A DNA stretch of 33,252 nucleotides, taken from positions 1-33,252 of the forward strand of contig JAFLCQ010000009.1 of NCBI GenBank assembly GCA_017302815.1. Direction: 5' to 3'. The notes under the pieces were generated by a model. It was not told the DNA's origin, did no database searches, and saw only the letters and a program-made list of their open reading frames with translations. Source of the stretch: Planctomycetota bacterium. Its GTDB lineage: Bacteria; Planctomycetota; UBA11346. Position numbers and translations under genes: made by a program. Of the stretch, positions 7,780 through 16,022 are shown one piece after another; the first letter of the stretch is position 1; every line of letters begins with the position of its first letter.

Positions 7780-8444
7780 GATGGTATCCGTGATCGAGCG
7801 CGTGGGAATAGCAGGTGGTTCTCAACATGCAGGTGTTCCTGGATGTCCATATCCAGCATGTGCAGGCCGATGTACAATGAGCGTATGGCCACATCGCCAT
7901 CTTCCTCCCGGAGCACGTAGCCACCGGTCAGGGCACGGATGTCATCGAGCAACTGTCCGGGTAGCGCACGCACGTCGCTCGATGTTTCAGGAGGCAGGAC
8001 GGCATATGCGGTCTCGGCGATGATGGCGGGGAACATGGTCTGTTCCTCGTGGCTGATGCGGCACTTCAGTTCGATGGCAAGACGGGCCACCAGCGGCGCA
8101 ATGAGCATCAGGACCGGATTGCGCCCTCGGTCGGCGATGGCCGTCTTCCGTGCCTGACTGGTCAGACGGTCAAGTTCACTCAGCAACGGTTCGTGATAAC
8201 GCACCTGCATGACGCGCACGAGATCCGGAGTGGCCATCGCCTGCCACCGGATGGCAAGTGGATCTGCGATGTTGTCAATATCGCGCGTAACCTGAAGAGG
8301 GTCGATGCCGAGGCGCTGGCAGGAGTCCCGGACGGTGCGTTGCCCCCAGCTGCCATAGGCGATGCCGTGTCGCCAGAGCACCCGGTTCGCACCTGGAGAT
8401 CGCAGAGCGATGTCTCCGACGGCCATGTCGAGCTGGTCGGTCAT
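7776..8444 (-). CDS. RIC-like di-iron protein lacking the Cys-Cys motif
   Basis: This 222-residue protein has the RIC (YtfE/ScdA) layout, an N-terminal ScdA_N (DUF542) domain followed by hemerythrin. RIC proteins repair Fe-S clusters damaged by NO or oxidants. The N-terminal signature aligns (VGDIALRSPGANRVLWRHGI), but the usual FCCGG is replaced by YGSWG at residues 30-34; only a later Cys42 remains. The hemerythrin part keeps RYHEPLLSEL, ISHEEQTMFPAI and EHLHVENHLLFPRA. ATG 8444 is preferred over an upstream in-frame start at 8480, because 8444 overlaps the preceding stop as ATGA. The downstream gene overlaps the same way. A canonical RIC copy exists at 20983-21699, so this one may be specialised. 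Confidence 0.85.
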   Translation of the reverse strand: MTDQLDMAVGDIALRSPGANRVLWRHGIAYGSWGQRTVRDSCQRLGIDPLQVTRDIDNIADPLAIRWQAMATPDLVRVMQVRYHEPLLSELDRLTSQARKTAIADRGRNPVLMLIAPLVARLAIELKCRISHEEQTMFPAIIAETAYAVLPPETSSDVRALPGQLLDDIRALTGGYVLREEDGDVAIRSLYIGLHMLDMDIQEHLHVENHLLFPRARSRIPS

Positions 8445-9085
8445 CGGCAGATGCCCACCGTCCCGGATCCGCACCCGCACAAACTATGGCGCGATGTCGT
8501 TTCATGCGGCCCATCGGCCGATGCGAGTCCGTAGATGGCGGTGAGCGTATCGACCCGTGCCAGCAGGGGACCGCATGGCCGCTCACGGCTGGCATCACGA
8601 TAGGCCGCCAGAATGGCGACATCGTCCTCCGGAGACAGCATGGCCTGCGCCATCGGGAAAAGCACCTCGTCCTCCTTGCCGATGTGTTGTCGCAGCAGAT
8701 CGCTAAAGATTTGCGCTTCATGGACAAAACCGGCTACATCGATCTCATCGACGGCAATAGCCATGCCGCGAACATGGTCGCGTCCCAGATCGTGTTCATG
8801 GCGCATCACTCGCACCGGACCGAATCCCGGAGCTAGGCGCTCAAGGGCGGGGAAGAAGATGCGCTCCTCCTTGGCGTGATGGCACTCATCTGCGAAGCCG
8901 CGAAGCACCGCGATGACGTCACGTGCCTCCAGAACCGGCATGACATGCGCTTTGGCAGCGCGCTCGGCCATGCGGTCGAGGCAGTCGAGCAGGCGCAGGA
9001 TGATGCGGTGTTCGCCATGCAGGACGCTGACCGCACTCAGGCGTTCCAGGTCGAGCGGAGGGAGATGGGCATGGCAGCTGGGCAT
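8441..9085 (-). CDS. Hemerythrin domain protein, paralogue of the nor-operon copy
   Basis: The 214-residue protein is closely similar to the product of 746-1393, including the shared MPSCH start, LSAVSVLHGEHRIIL (His26), CHHAKEERIFFPAL, RHEHDLGRDH and HIGKEDEVLFPMAQAMLS. All ligand-type residues for a di-iron site are present. The tail carries LCGCGSG, again echoing the partner's CGCH. Duplication of the same gene into both an NO reductase operon and a RIC operon suggests a shared role in NO or iron handling. It lies 17 bases after the preceding gene and overlaps the RIC-like gene by four bases. Confidence 0.85.
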   Translation of the reverse strand: MPSCHAHLPPLDLERLSAVSVLHGEHRIILRLLDCLDRMAERAAKAHVMPVLEARDVIAVLRGFADECHHAKEERIFFPALERLAPGFGPVRVMRHEHDLGRDHVRGMAIAVDEIDVAGFVHEAQIFSDLLRQHIGKEDEVLFPMAQAMLSPEDDVAILAAYRDASRERPCGPLLARVDTLTAIYGLASADGPHETTSRHSLCGCGSGTVGICR

Positions 9086-9102
9086 GGTGTGTTCCTATCG
9101 GT

Positions 9103-9942
9103 TCAACGGTCGGAGGTCGTCGGCATCGGTGTGTCCGCGGAGGGAGACTCAGATCGAACGGTGGGTTGCTGGTAGCCGTAGCGTGCGAGTTGGACCTCGC
9201 ATTCGGTCACATGCACATGAATCCACCGGCCGATATATTCGACGGCTTCTGCGGCGATGTGCAGGCGGCCAGCGGTGGCATCGCTCGTGACTTCCTGCAG
9301 CATACCGAGCAGGCGTGCACCCTCGTCGGCCATGTCCACTGGCCCGGCCGGCATGCAGGTCGCCATGGCCGTGGACTCACTAGCGAGGAGTTGGCCGACA
9401 ACATCGCGCAGGTCGACGATACGCTGCGGAATGGCCGGATGACCGGCCAGTAGGTCGGCGCGCAAGGCGTCGAGTGCCGCCACCGTCCGTCCCAGAGCCG
9501 AGCGGATCACTGGGCACCGGCATTCATCAGCACGCAGCACCATGTGGTCGGCATTTCCACCATCCAGCAGCGCGAACATGCAGTCTTCTTCACGGCGGAC
9601 CAGACGGTCGAGACGCAGGCGCAGGTCGGCGACTGCCAGGGCGTAGCCATTCGGATCAGACTCGATCACGCCGGTCGTCCGCCACTTGGCTGAGAATGCC
9701 GTCACCAGGTGCTCGACCGCCTCCGCCTCGGCCCGGCGAGCCTTTCCGACGACGCTCGAAGCGATGCTGTTGAAGCAACTCGCCTCGCGTAGGAGGTGAT
9801 CCGCGAGATGTCGCCGCAGGCTGTCGACACGGTAGCGCAGGTGGTCCCCGTTGACCGCTGTCATGGGTGGAGACGCGGATAGGGAAACGGCGATCGACAT
9901 CAGGTGCCGGTGATCGTGTCGCAGATCCGCGATGGCGGACAT
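9103..9942 (-). CDS. Hemerythrin-like protein with a probable second degenerate helical domain
   Basis: The 279-residue product begins with a hemerythrin-like domain: LRHDHRHLMSI (His9/11/13), HLADHLLREASCF (His49, Glu53), EAVEHLV (His78) and LDRLVRREEDCMFALL (about 112-126). In the last of these the usual His is replaced by Arg. The remaining 140 residues are also helical (RSALGRTVAALDALRADLL, DVVGQLLASESTAMATCM, IHVHVTECEVQLARYG) and look like a worn second copy. A GGAGGG ribosome-binding site (near 9951-9956) precedes ATG 9942. It is the first gene of the minus-strand operon. Function is unknown beyond the fold resemblance. Confidence 0.65.
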   Translation of the reverse strand: MSAIADLRHDHRHLMSIAVSLSASPPMTAVNGDHLRYRVDSLRRHLADHLLREASCFNSIASSVVGKARRAEAEAVEHLVTAFSAKWRTTGVIESDPNGYALAVADLRLRLDRLVRREEDCMFALLDGGNADHMVLRADECRCPVIRSALGRTVAALDALRADLLAGHPAIPQRIVDLRDVVGQLLASESTAMATCMPAGPVDMADEGARLLGMLQEVTSDATAGRLHIAAEAVEYIGRWIHVHVTECEVQLARYGYQQPTVRSESPSADTPMPTTSDR

Positions 9943-10110
9943 ATCGCGCCCTCCGCCCTCATTGGCCTGGGATTGAACATGCGACGATGCACCGTTCGCG
10001 TCTGCCAGTCAACCGCTGTCCAGCAATGAGTACCTGCGCATCCACATTGATCGCGTCAGCTTGACCCTCACAGTGGATCATCATGGATCGACAGTGAACG
10101 GGATGACCGC
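9943..10110. promoter_or_regulatory. Divergent intergenic region: hemerythrin operon / Rrf2 gene
   Basis: These 168 bases separate the minus-strand hemerythrin operon from a plus-strand Rrf2 gene. A perfect NorR-type site is at 10055-10065. The words TTGATCGCGTCAG (10047-10059) and TGGATCATCATGGATC (10074-10089) also stand out. No convincing sigma-54 or sigma-70 promoter was found on either strand by eye. Confidence 0.4.
10055..10065. promoter_or_regulatory. NorR-type enhancer site GTCA-GCT-TGAC
   Basis: GTCAGCTTGAC is an exact match to GTCA-N3-TGAC, a full form of the GT-N7-AC core bound by NorR. It lies between the hemerythrin/RIC operon and an Rrf2 gene, both plausible NO-response targets, and norR is in the same window. 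Only one copy was found here, and no matching -24/-12 element was recognised, so its use is unproven. Confidence 0.45.
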
Positions 10111-10515
10111 ATGTTCGGTCTGACCAGCCAGTATGCCGTACGCGCCGTCATGCACATCGCCAAGTCTGGTGGTTGGTGCAGCAAACGCGACATTGCCACT
10201 GCTGCTGGCGTCGCATCCGGCTACATGAGCAAGGTGCTGCAGATGCTGGTGGATGCCGGCATCCTCGTCTCCCATCGCGGCTTTAAGGGCGGCTATCGAC
10301 TCTCCCGTCCGCCCGAGCAGGTCACGGTGCACGACATCTTGCAGGCGACCGAGACGGATGGTCGGCTGACCACCTGCAGCGCCTGCCAACTCGGTCATCC
10401 GGCGCTGGCCTGCGCCGTCAACCGCTTGCTGACTGGCGTGCGCCAGGATGCCGATCATCGCCTGCGCCAGACCACCATTCGTGATCTGCTGGCGTCCTGC
10501 TCGCCGCAGCGGTGA
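10111..10515 (+). CDS. Rrf2-family transcriptional regulator
   Basis: The 134-residue protein is a compact Rrf2 regulator: TSQYAVRAVMHIA at the start, SGYMSKVLQMLVDAGILVS recognition region and RGFKGGYRLSR wing. Cysteines at 89, 92 and 101 (TTCSACQLGHPALAC), with Cys23 in the DNA-binding part, could bind an Fe-S cluster. This resembles NO sensors of the NsrR type, although the spacing differs from NsrR. It is divergent from the hemerythrin operon and lies just upstream of the nar region, so either could be its target. A GGGAT-like ribosome-binding site precedes ATG 10111. Confidence 0.85.
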   Translation: MFGLTSQYAVRAVMHIAKSGGWCSKRDIATAAGVASGYMSKVLQMLVDAGILVSHRGFKGGYRLSRPPEQVTVHDILQATETDGRLTTCSACQLGHPALACAVNRLLTGVRQDADHRLRQTTIRDLLASCSPQR

Positions 10516-10817
10516 TCGTCGCGTCGCATTGATCATTGATCGGACATCTCTCGCACATCCGGCAACGCCTTGCGTGATCTCGGGCTGAGCGAGATCGAAC
10601 ACCAGGACGTCTGCGCACGACGTAGATCGGCTTCATTATCACCGCGGTCATCGCCGCCTTACTGCTGCGCCTGCAATCGGATCCATCGGGACTGTCATAG
10701 CCTGTTCGATGAAGCCGACTGCGATCTGTTCGCATCGCTACGCGATGATCGCCTTGACGTGGCCATCACCGCAACCGTGCTGCCGTATGGTGGGAATGCG
10801 CCTCCATTCTGGTGTCA

Positions 10818-10856
10818 GCTGTCACGGGCTGTCACGGGACGATGGCGGCCATCGTC
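10818..10856. repeat. Tandem decamer followed by an 8-bp-arm hairpin
   Basis: GCTGTCACGG is repeated twice at 10818-10837. A perfect inverted repeat follows directly, GACGATGG-CGG-CCATCGTC (10838-10856). No T-tract follows, so a regulatory or RNA-structural role is more likely than intrinsic termination of the upstream Rrf2 gene. Confidence 0.6.
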
Positions 10857-10882
10857 GGTTGAGGTCGATGCCCGACTCAGGC

Positions 10883-10906
10883 AATGTGGATCCGGTGATC
10901 CACATT
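10883..10906. repeat. Perfect 10-bp inverted repeat, candidate operator
   Basis: Arms AATGTGGATC (10883-10892) and GATCCACATT (10897-10906) are perfectly complementary around a CGGT centre. The size and symmetry fit a dimeric regulator site or a strong hairpin. It lies about 115 bases upstream of the nar start codon. A candidate ligand is one of the three nearby Rrf2 proteins, but that is a guess. Confidence 0.6.
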
Positions 10907-11020
10907 CTAAGACCCGTAAACCCAGGGCCATACGCTAAGAATACTGATTTTAACGTTGAATTAGCGCATGGCGTCGTTGACGCCGGACAATAGTTCACGT
11001 ACGCATGAAGTATCGTGCAC

Positions 11021-12310
11021 ATGGTCTCGTCGACGATCGAGTATGCCTTGCGCGCCCTGGCCGCGCTGGCGGAGCGGCCGGCAGGTCAGCTGCAGCAGGG
11101 AAACGAACTGGCGGAGGATTGCGACATCCCCGCGAATTACATGTCAAAGATCCTGTGGACGCTCGGCAAAGCCGGCATCGTCGAGGCCGTGCGCGGCGTA
11201 GGCGGCGGCTACCGCCTGGCCCGGCCGGCACGCGACATCCGGCTGAAGGCTGTGTTCACCGCCCTGGATGGCGGCGACTGCCAGCCGCACTGCCTGGTGA
11301 ACCGCCAGGTGGCCTGCCGCGACGAACGCCCGTGCTCGGCGCACCATGCCTGGCGCGCAGTGCACCGGGCCTACCTCGACTTCTTGGAAACCATGACGCT
11401 CGCCGACATCGCCAACCATCCATCTCGGACCCTCTACGTCAGGAAGCCGCGGTCCCGTCCATCCGGCAAGGGGCGATCGCCGGCCTCGGCCGCCGTCCTC
11501 CTGCTCCTGCTGAGCGCGGGCGCCATGATGGCGGCCGACACGGGTGAGGCCTTGTTCACGCAGGCTTGTGCCGCCTGCCATAGCATCGGCCAGGGCCGGC
11601 GCCTGGGGCCCGACCTGCGCGGTGTCGAGGAGCGACGGCAGCGCGATTGGCTGATCCGTTTCATAGTCGACCCCAAGAAGGTGCTCGATTCCGGGGACGT
11701 CGACGCCCAGGCGATGCTCAAGGAATACGGCAACGTCGTCATGCCCGGTACCGGCATGGATGAAGCCAAAGCTGTCGCCATCCTCGACCATATCCGCAGC
11801 GCATCTGCGACCACACCCGAGGTGCAGGCGCCAGGCGATCCGGCGCGTGGCCTGTCGCTGTTCACCGGACGCGTCGCCATGGACAAGCATGGTGTCTCCT
11901 GCGTTTCCTGTCATGCCGTAGCCGGTCTGCCGGTCCCCGGTGGCGGCGGGTCCCTAGGCCCCGATCTCACCTCCATCGGCAGTCGTCTGGGTGGCGAGGT
12001 GGGTTTGGCCGCCTGGCTGGCATCGCCGCCGACTCCGGTGATGCGGGATCTCTTCGCCGCCCATCCGCTCCAGGGTGGCGAGGCACGGGACTTGGCCGCC
12101 TGGCTGGCGACGTCCGAAGGCACACATGCCTCCTTCAAGCAGTTCATCGAACGGTTTTCGCGCGCTGGCATGTTCTTTATCGTCGCCTTCACTATCGCTG
12201 CAGCCGTGATGGCCGTATTCAACTTGATCTGGCATCGGCGCGTCGATTCGGTCCGCGCGTCGCTCACGCCGATTCGCCCTGATGGCATTACCCGCTCCAA
12301 CCGTTCCTGA
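11021..12310 (+). CDS. Fusion of Rrf2 DNA-binding domain to membrane diheme cytochrome c (NarC-like)
   Basis: One uninterrupted frame of 429 residues. Residues 1-130 are a complete Rrf2 domain ([47 protein letters not shown]) with cysteines 34, 87, 91, 99 and 105, likely Fe-S ligands. A basic linker (about 141-152) precedes a hydrophobic helix (156-172). Two cytochrome c modules follow: CAACH at 183-187 with a probable Met241 ligand, and CVSCH at 294-298. A second helix at 383-404 is near the C-terminus. This predicts Rrf2 in the cytoplasm and hemes in the periplasm. Diheme NarC precedes narG in Thermus, so the cytochrome half fits its place. GTG 11015 is a possible earlier start. Internal ATG 11392 (preceded by GGAA) could give a separate cytochrome, and signal-peptidase cleavage after the first helix is possible. 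Confidence 0.85.
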   Translation: MVSSTIEYALRALAALAERPAGQLQQGNELAEDCDIPANYMSKILWTLGKAGIVEAVRGVGGGYRLARPARDIRLKAVFTALDGGDCQPHCLVNRQVACRDERPCSAHHAWRAVHRAYLDFLETMTLADIANHPSRTLYVRKPRSRPSGKGRSPASAAVLLLLLSAGAMMAADTGEALFTQACAACHSIGQGRRLGPDLRGVEERRQRDWLIRFIVDPKKVLDSGDVDAQAMLKEYGNVVMPGTGMDEAKAVAILDHIRSASATTPEVQAPGDPARGLSLFTGRVAMDKHGVSCVSCHAVAGLPVPGGGGSLGPDLTSIGSRLGGEVGLAAWLASPPTPVMRDLFAAHPLQGGEARDLAAWLATSEGTHASFKQFIERFSRAGMFFIVAFTIAAAVMAVFNLIWHRRVDSVRASLTPIRPDGITRSNRS

Positions 12311-12326
12311 ACCTGTCCGAGGTCGC

Positions 12327-15300
12327 ATGACGCATCGTACCGCCCACGAGTGGATCAAGGATCACGACGATCCGAAGCTGCGCAGTTGGGAAGAGTTCTA
12401 CCGCAACCGCTGGCAGCACGACAAGGTGGTGCGCAGTACGCACGGAGTCAACTGCACCGGTTCGTGCTCGTGGAACATCTACGTCAAGAACGGGATAGTG
12501 ACCTGGGAGATGCAGGCGCTCGATTATCCGACGCTGGATCCAGCCATCCCGCCGTACGAACCGCGCGGCTGCCAACGCGGCATCAGCTACTCATGGTATC
12601 TGTACTCGCCGCTGCGCGTCCGCTACCCGTACATCAGGGGTGCCTTGCTCGACTTGTGGCGAACAGCGCGTGAGCGCCACGGCGATCCGGTGCGGGCCTG
12701 GGCGGCCCTGGTCGGCGACCCGGCGGCCCGCAGCAGTTGGCAGCAGGCCCGCGGCAAGGGTGGATTCCGCCGTTGCGACTGGGACACGGCCAACGAGATC
12801 ATCGCTGCCTCGATGGTCCACACGGCTAAGAAGCATGGCCCCGATCGCATCGCAGGATTTTCGCCCATTCCAGCCATGTCGATGATCAGCTACGCCGCCG
12901 GCGCGCGGCTGATGCAACTGGTTGGCGGCATCTCACTTTCCTTCTACGATTGGTACTGCGATCTTCCGTCCGCCTCGCCCGAAGCCTGGGGAGAGCAGAC
13001 CGACGTGCATGAGTCCGCCGACTGGTACAACGCCAAGTTGCTCGCGGTCATGGGCGCGAACCTGAACATGACGCGCACGCCTGACTGCCACTTCGCGACT
13101 GAGGCGCGGCACAACGGTTCGAAGATGTGGGTGTTCTCGCCGGACTTCAACCAGGTTGCGAAGTTCGCGGATGAATGGGTCCCGATCCATGCTGGTCAGG
13201 ACGGTGCGTGGTGGATGGCGGTGGTCCATGTCCTGCTCAGTGAGTTCCACCATGCCCGCCAAGTTCCGGCGTTCCTCGACTACACCAAGCGGTTCACCGA
13301 CGCTCCGTTCCTTGTTGAATTGACTCCCTCCGGAGACACCTGGCGTCCGGGCCAACTGCTGCGCCCGAATCGTCTGGCCGGTGATCGCTATGCCGCGATC
13401 GAGAATCCGGACTGGCAGTTCCTCATGTGGGATGCGGCGAGCGATGCCGTCCGCGTACCGCACGGTGCGGTGGGCACTCGCTGGGCGAAGGAGAAGGGGC
13501 GCTGGAACCTCCAGCTGAAGGATCTAGCCGATGGCAGCTCCATCGACCCGGTGCTCACCTTCGTTGGCCGCAACGATGGCGTCATCACCGCCGTCTTCGA
13601 TGACTTTGCCGCCGGACAGGAGCGCCTGCGTGGCGTTCCAGTTCGCCGTCTGAAGGGATCCGATGGCCGCGAGATCGTGGTCACCACGGTCTACGATGTG
13701 CTGATGGCGCAATACGGCGTCGAGCGTGGCCTGGGCGGAGCCTACCCGACATCGTATGACGATGCCGAGGCACCCTACACTCCGGCCTGGAGCGAGCGAC
13801 TCACGGGCATGGACCGCAAGGCCGTCATCCGCTTCGCCCGTGAATGGGGCAAGACCGCCGAAATGACCGGCGGCAAGTGCACGATCATCATCGGTGCCGG
13901 GATCAACCACTGGTACCACGCGAACCTGATGTATCGGGCTGGCATGCATGCCCTGATGTTCAGTGGATGCGTCGGCGTCAACGGCGGCGGCCTCGCCCAC
14001 TATGTCGGTCAGGAAAAGCTCGCGCCTGGCGAGTCCTGGGGTGCCATCGCTTTCGCCAAGGACTGGGTGCCGGCTTCGCGCCTGCAGAACGGGACCAGTT
14101 GGCACTACGTGAATACCGACCAGTGGCGTTACGAAAAGTCGTTCACCGACTACCACACCGTCCCCAGCCACCAACCTCCCAACAGCTTGGCGCGCGGTCA
14201 TACCATGGACCTGCAGGTGCGGGCGGTGCGCAGTGGTTGGATGCCGTTCTACCCACAATTCGCCAGCAACCCGTTGGATGTGGTCAAGGAGGCCGAGGCC
14301 GCCGGCGCGACTACGCCCGAGGCGGTGGTTGGCGAAGTGGTGCGACGACTGAAGGACGGATCATTGCGCTTCTCGGTCGAGGATCCGGATGCCGAGGCGA
14401 ACTGGCCGCGTGTGTGGATCATCTGGCGCGGCAACGCCATCGGCACCAGTGCCAAGGGCCACGAGTATTTCCTCAAGCACTACCTTGGCACGCATACCAA
14501 CGCCGTCGCCAGTGATGACTTCGCCAAGGACCAGGCCAAGGAGGTGGTGTGGCACGAGAAGGCACCCACCGGCAAGATGGACCTGGTCGTCGATCTGAAC
14601 TTCCGCATGGACACCTCGGCGATGTACAGCGACATCGTCCTGCCGGCGGCCTCATGGTACGAAAAGGCCGACCTCAACTCGACCGACATGCACAGCTTCA
14701 TCCACCCGTTGTCGGCGGCGGTGCCGCCATGCTGGGAATCGAAGAGCGACTGGCAGATATTCAAGGGTATCGCCCGCAGCTTCTCGGCGATCTCGGCCCG
14801 CGAATTCCCGCAGCCCGTGCGCGATGTCGTCGCTACGCCATTGGCCCATGATTCACCGGCCGAGATCAGCCAGGCAGCGATGCTCGACTGGAAGACGGGC
14901 GAGTGCGAGGCGATCCCCGGCAAGACCATGCCGGGATTCCGTGTCGTCACCCGCGACTATGCCAATGTCTTCAACCAATACTGCTCGTTCGGACCGCTGG
15001 CTCGTGCCAACGGCCTCGGTGCGCATGGCACGCACTACGGCATCGAGGACGAGTACGACCGCATCCTGCGTGAGAAGCCACCGTACCGCTTTGACGGGAA
15101 GTCCTATCCGTCCCTGGCCGAAGACGAACTGGTGTGCGATGTCATCCTGCGCTGCGCGACCGTGACCAACGGCGAACTGGCCTATCGCTCTTACCGCGAC
15201 ATGGAGGAACGTACGGGCGTACCCCTCGTCCACCTCGCCGAGAAGTCGCGCAACGTCCGCGTCACCTACAAGGATCTGCAGGCGAAGCCGATGCGCCTAC

Positions 15301-15980
15301 TCAACAGCCCAATGTGGTCCGGGTTGACCGAGAATGGCAGACCCTACGCCCCGTTCACCTACAACGTCGAGGCGGGCGTCCCCTGGCGCACGTTGACTGG
15401 ACGACAGCACTTCTACCTCGACCACCCCGGTTACATCCAGTTCGGCGAACACGTGCCGACCTACAAGCCGCGGCCGATCCCGACGCAGTACGCCGACCTC
15501 GCCTTCTCCAAGGAGGGCGGCCAGACCAGGATGCTCAACCTGCTGACGCCGCATGGCAAATGGCACATCCATTCGACCTACGGCGACAATCAGCGCATGA
15601 CCACCCTGTCGCGTGGCATCGATCCGTTCTGGCTGAGCGAGGAGGACGCGCGTGAACTCGACATCGCTGACAACGACTGGGTCGAGGTCACCAACGATCA
15701 CGGCGTCGTCGTCACCAGGGCCAACATCTCGGCCCGCATACCCCGCGGCGTGTGCATCATCTACCATGCCACCGAGCGCACCGTCGGCGTGCCGCTGTCG
15801 CCCAGCCGCGGGAACAAGCGGGCGGGCATGAACAACTCGCTGACCCGGACGCGCATGAAGCCGAACCTCCTCTTCGGCGGCTACGGCCAGTTCACTTACC
15901 ACTTCAACTACTGGGGTCCGATCGGTTGCAACCGCGACACGCACATCCTGGTGCGCAAGCTGCACGGCGTGCACTGGTGA
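12327..15980 (+). CDS. narG: Respiratory nitrate reductase alpha subunit NarG
   Basis: The 1217-residue catalytic subunit reduces nitrate to nitrite at a Mo-bis-MGD centre. The FS0 cluster ligands appear as His39-x3-Cys43-x3-Cys47 and Cys82 (EPRGCQRG), the His-first form specific to NarG. Asp226 in [14 protein letters not shown] fits the molybdenum ligand (Asp222 in E. coli). The sequence [14 protein letters not shown]-like start ([14 protein letters not shown]) and FDY/YSWYLYS motifs are typical. ATG 12327 follows GAGGT; an upstream in-frame ATG at 12282 would overlap the cytochrome gene. No twin-arginine signal is seen, as in cytoplasm-facing NarG. It is the second gene of the operon after the Rrf2-cytochrome fusion. 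Confidence 0.97.
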   Translation: MTHRTAHEWIKDHDDPKLRSWEEFYRNRWQHDKVVRSTHGVNCTGSCSWNIYVKNGIVTWEMQALDYPTLDPAIPPYEPRGCQRGISYSWYLYSPLRVRYPYIRGALLDLWRTARERHGDPVRAWAALVGDPAARSSWQQARGKGGFRRCDWDTANEIIAASMVHTAKKHGPDRIAGFSPIPAMSMISYAAGARLMQLVGGISLSFYDWYCDLPSASPEAWGEQTDVHESADWYNAKLLAVMGANLNMTRTPDCHFATEARHNGSKMWVFSPDFNQVAKFADEWVPIHAGQDGAWWMAVVHVLLSEFHHARQVPAFLDYTKRFTDAPFLVELTPSGDTWRPGQLLRPNRLAGDRYAAIENPDWQFLMWDAASDAVRVPHGAVGTRWAKEKGRWNLQLKDLADGSSIDPVLTFVGRNDGVITAVFDDFAAGQERLRGVPVRRLKGSDGREIVVTTVYDVLMAQYGVERGLGGAYPTSYDDAEAPYTPAWSERLTGMDRKAVIRFAREWGKTAEMTGGKCTIIIGAGINHWYHANLMYRAGMHALMFSGCVGVNGGGLAHYVGQEKLAPGESWGAIAFAKDWVPASRLQNGTSWHYVNTDQWRYEKSFTDYHTVPSHQPPNSLARGHTMDLQVRAVRSGWMPFYPQFASNPLDVVKEAEAAGATTPEAVVGEVVRRLKDGSLRFSVEDPDAEANWPRVWIIWRGNAIGTSAKGHEYFLKHYLGTHTNAVASDDFAKDQAKEVVWHEKAPTGKMDLVVDLNFRMDTSAMYSDIVLPAASWYEKADLNSTDMHSFIHPLSAAVPPCWESKSDWQIFKGIARSFSAISAREFPQPVRDVVATPLAHDSPAEISQAAMLDWKTGECEAIPGKTMPGFRVVTRDYANVFNQYCSFGPLARANGLGAHGTHYGIEDEYDRILREKPPYRFDGKSYPSLAEDELVCDVILRCATVTNGELAYRSYRDMEERTGVPLVHLAEKSRNVRVTYKDLQAKPMRLLNSPMWSGLTENGRPYAPFTYNVEAGVPWRTLTGRQHFYLDHPGYIQFGEHVPTYKPRPIPTQYADLAFSKEGGQTRMLNLLTPHGKWHIHSTYGDNQRMTTLSRGIDPFWLSEEDARELDIADNDWVEVTNDHGVVVTRANISARIPRGVCIIYHATERTVGVPLSPSRGNKRAGMNNSLTRTRMKPNLLFGGYGQFTYHFNYWGPIGCNRDTHILVRKLHGVHW

Positions 15981-16022
15981 TGGCGACGAACGCTCCTCCA
16001 ACGACGAAACGAGACCACTGAC

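Larger units (their letters stand above)
10516..11020. other. About 500 bp without a gene; structured leader of the nar operon
   Basis: No convincing coding frame was found. The stretch holds a tandem CATTGAT pair (10527-10540), a tandem decamer, two hairpins (listed separately) and an AT-rich segment (10905-10970) close to the nar start. Short open frames, such as 10570-10938, show no recognisable protein character. A weak TTGACG (10977-10982) with TACGCA 17 bases downstream is a possible promoter. Confidence 0.45.

Noticed and set aside
10047-10060. FNR-like box TTGATCGCGTCAGC
   Set aside because: The second half is shifted by one base relative to the required N4 spacing.
10570-10993. Short plus-strand open frames in the gene-free stretch
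   Set aside because: No ribosome-binding site, no recognisable domain, and the two frames overlap each other; treated as non-coding.
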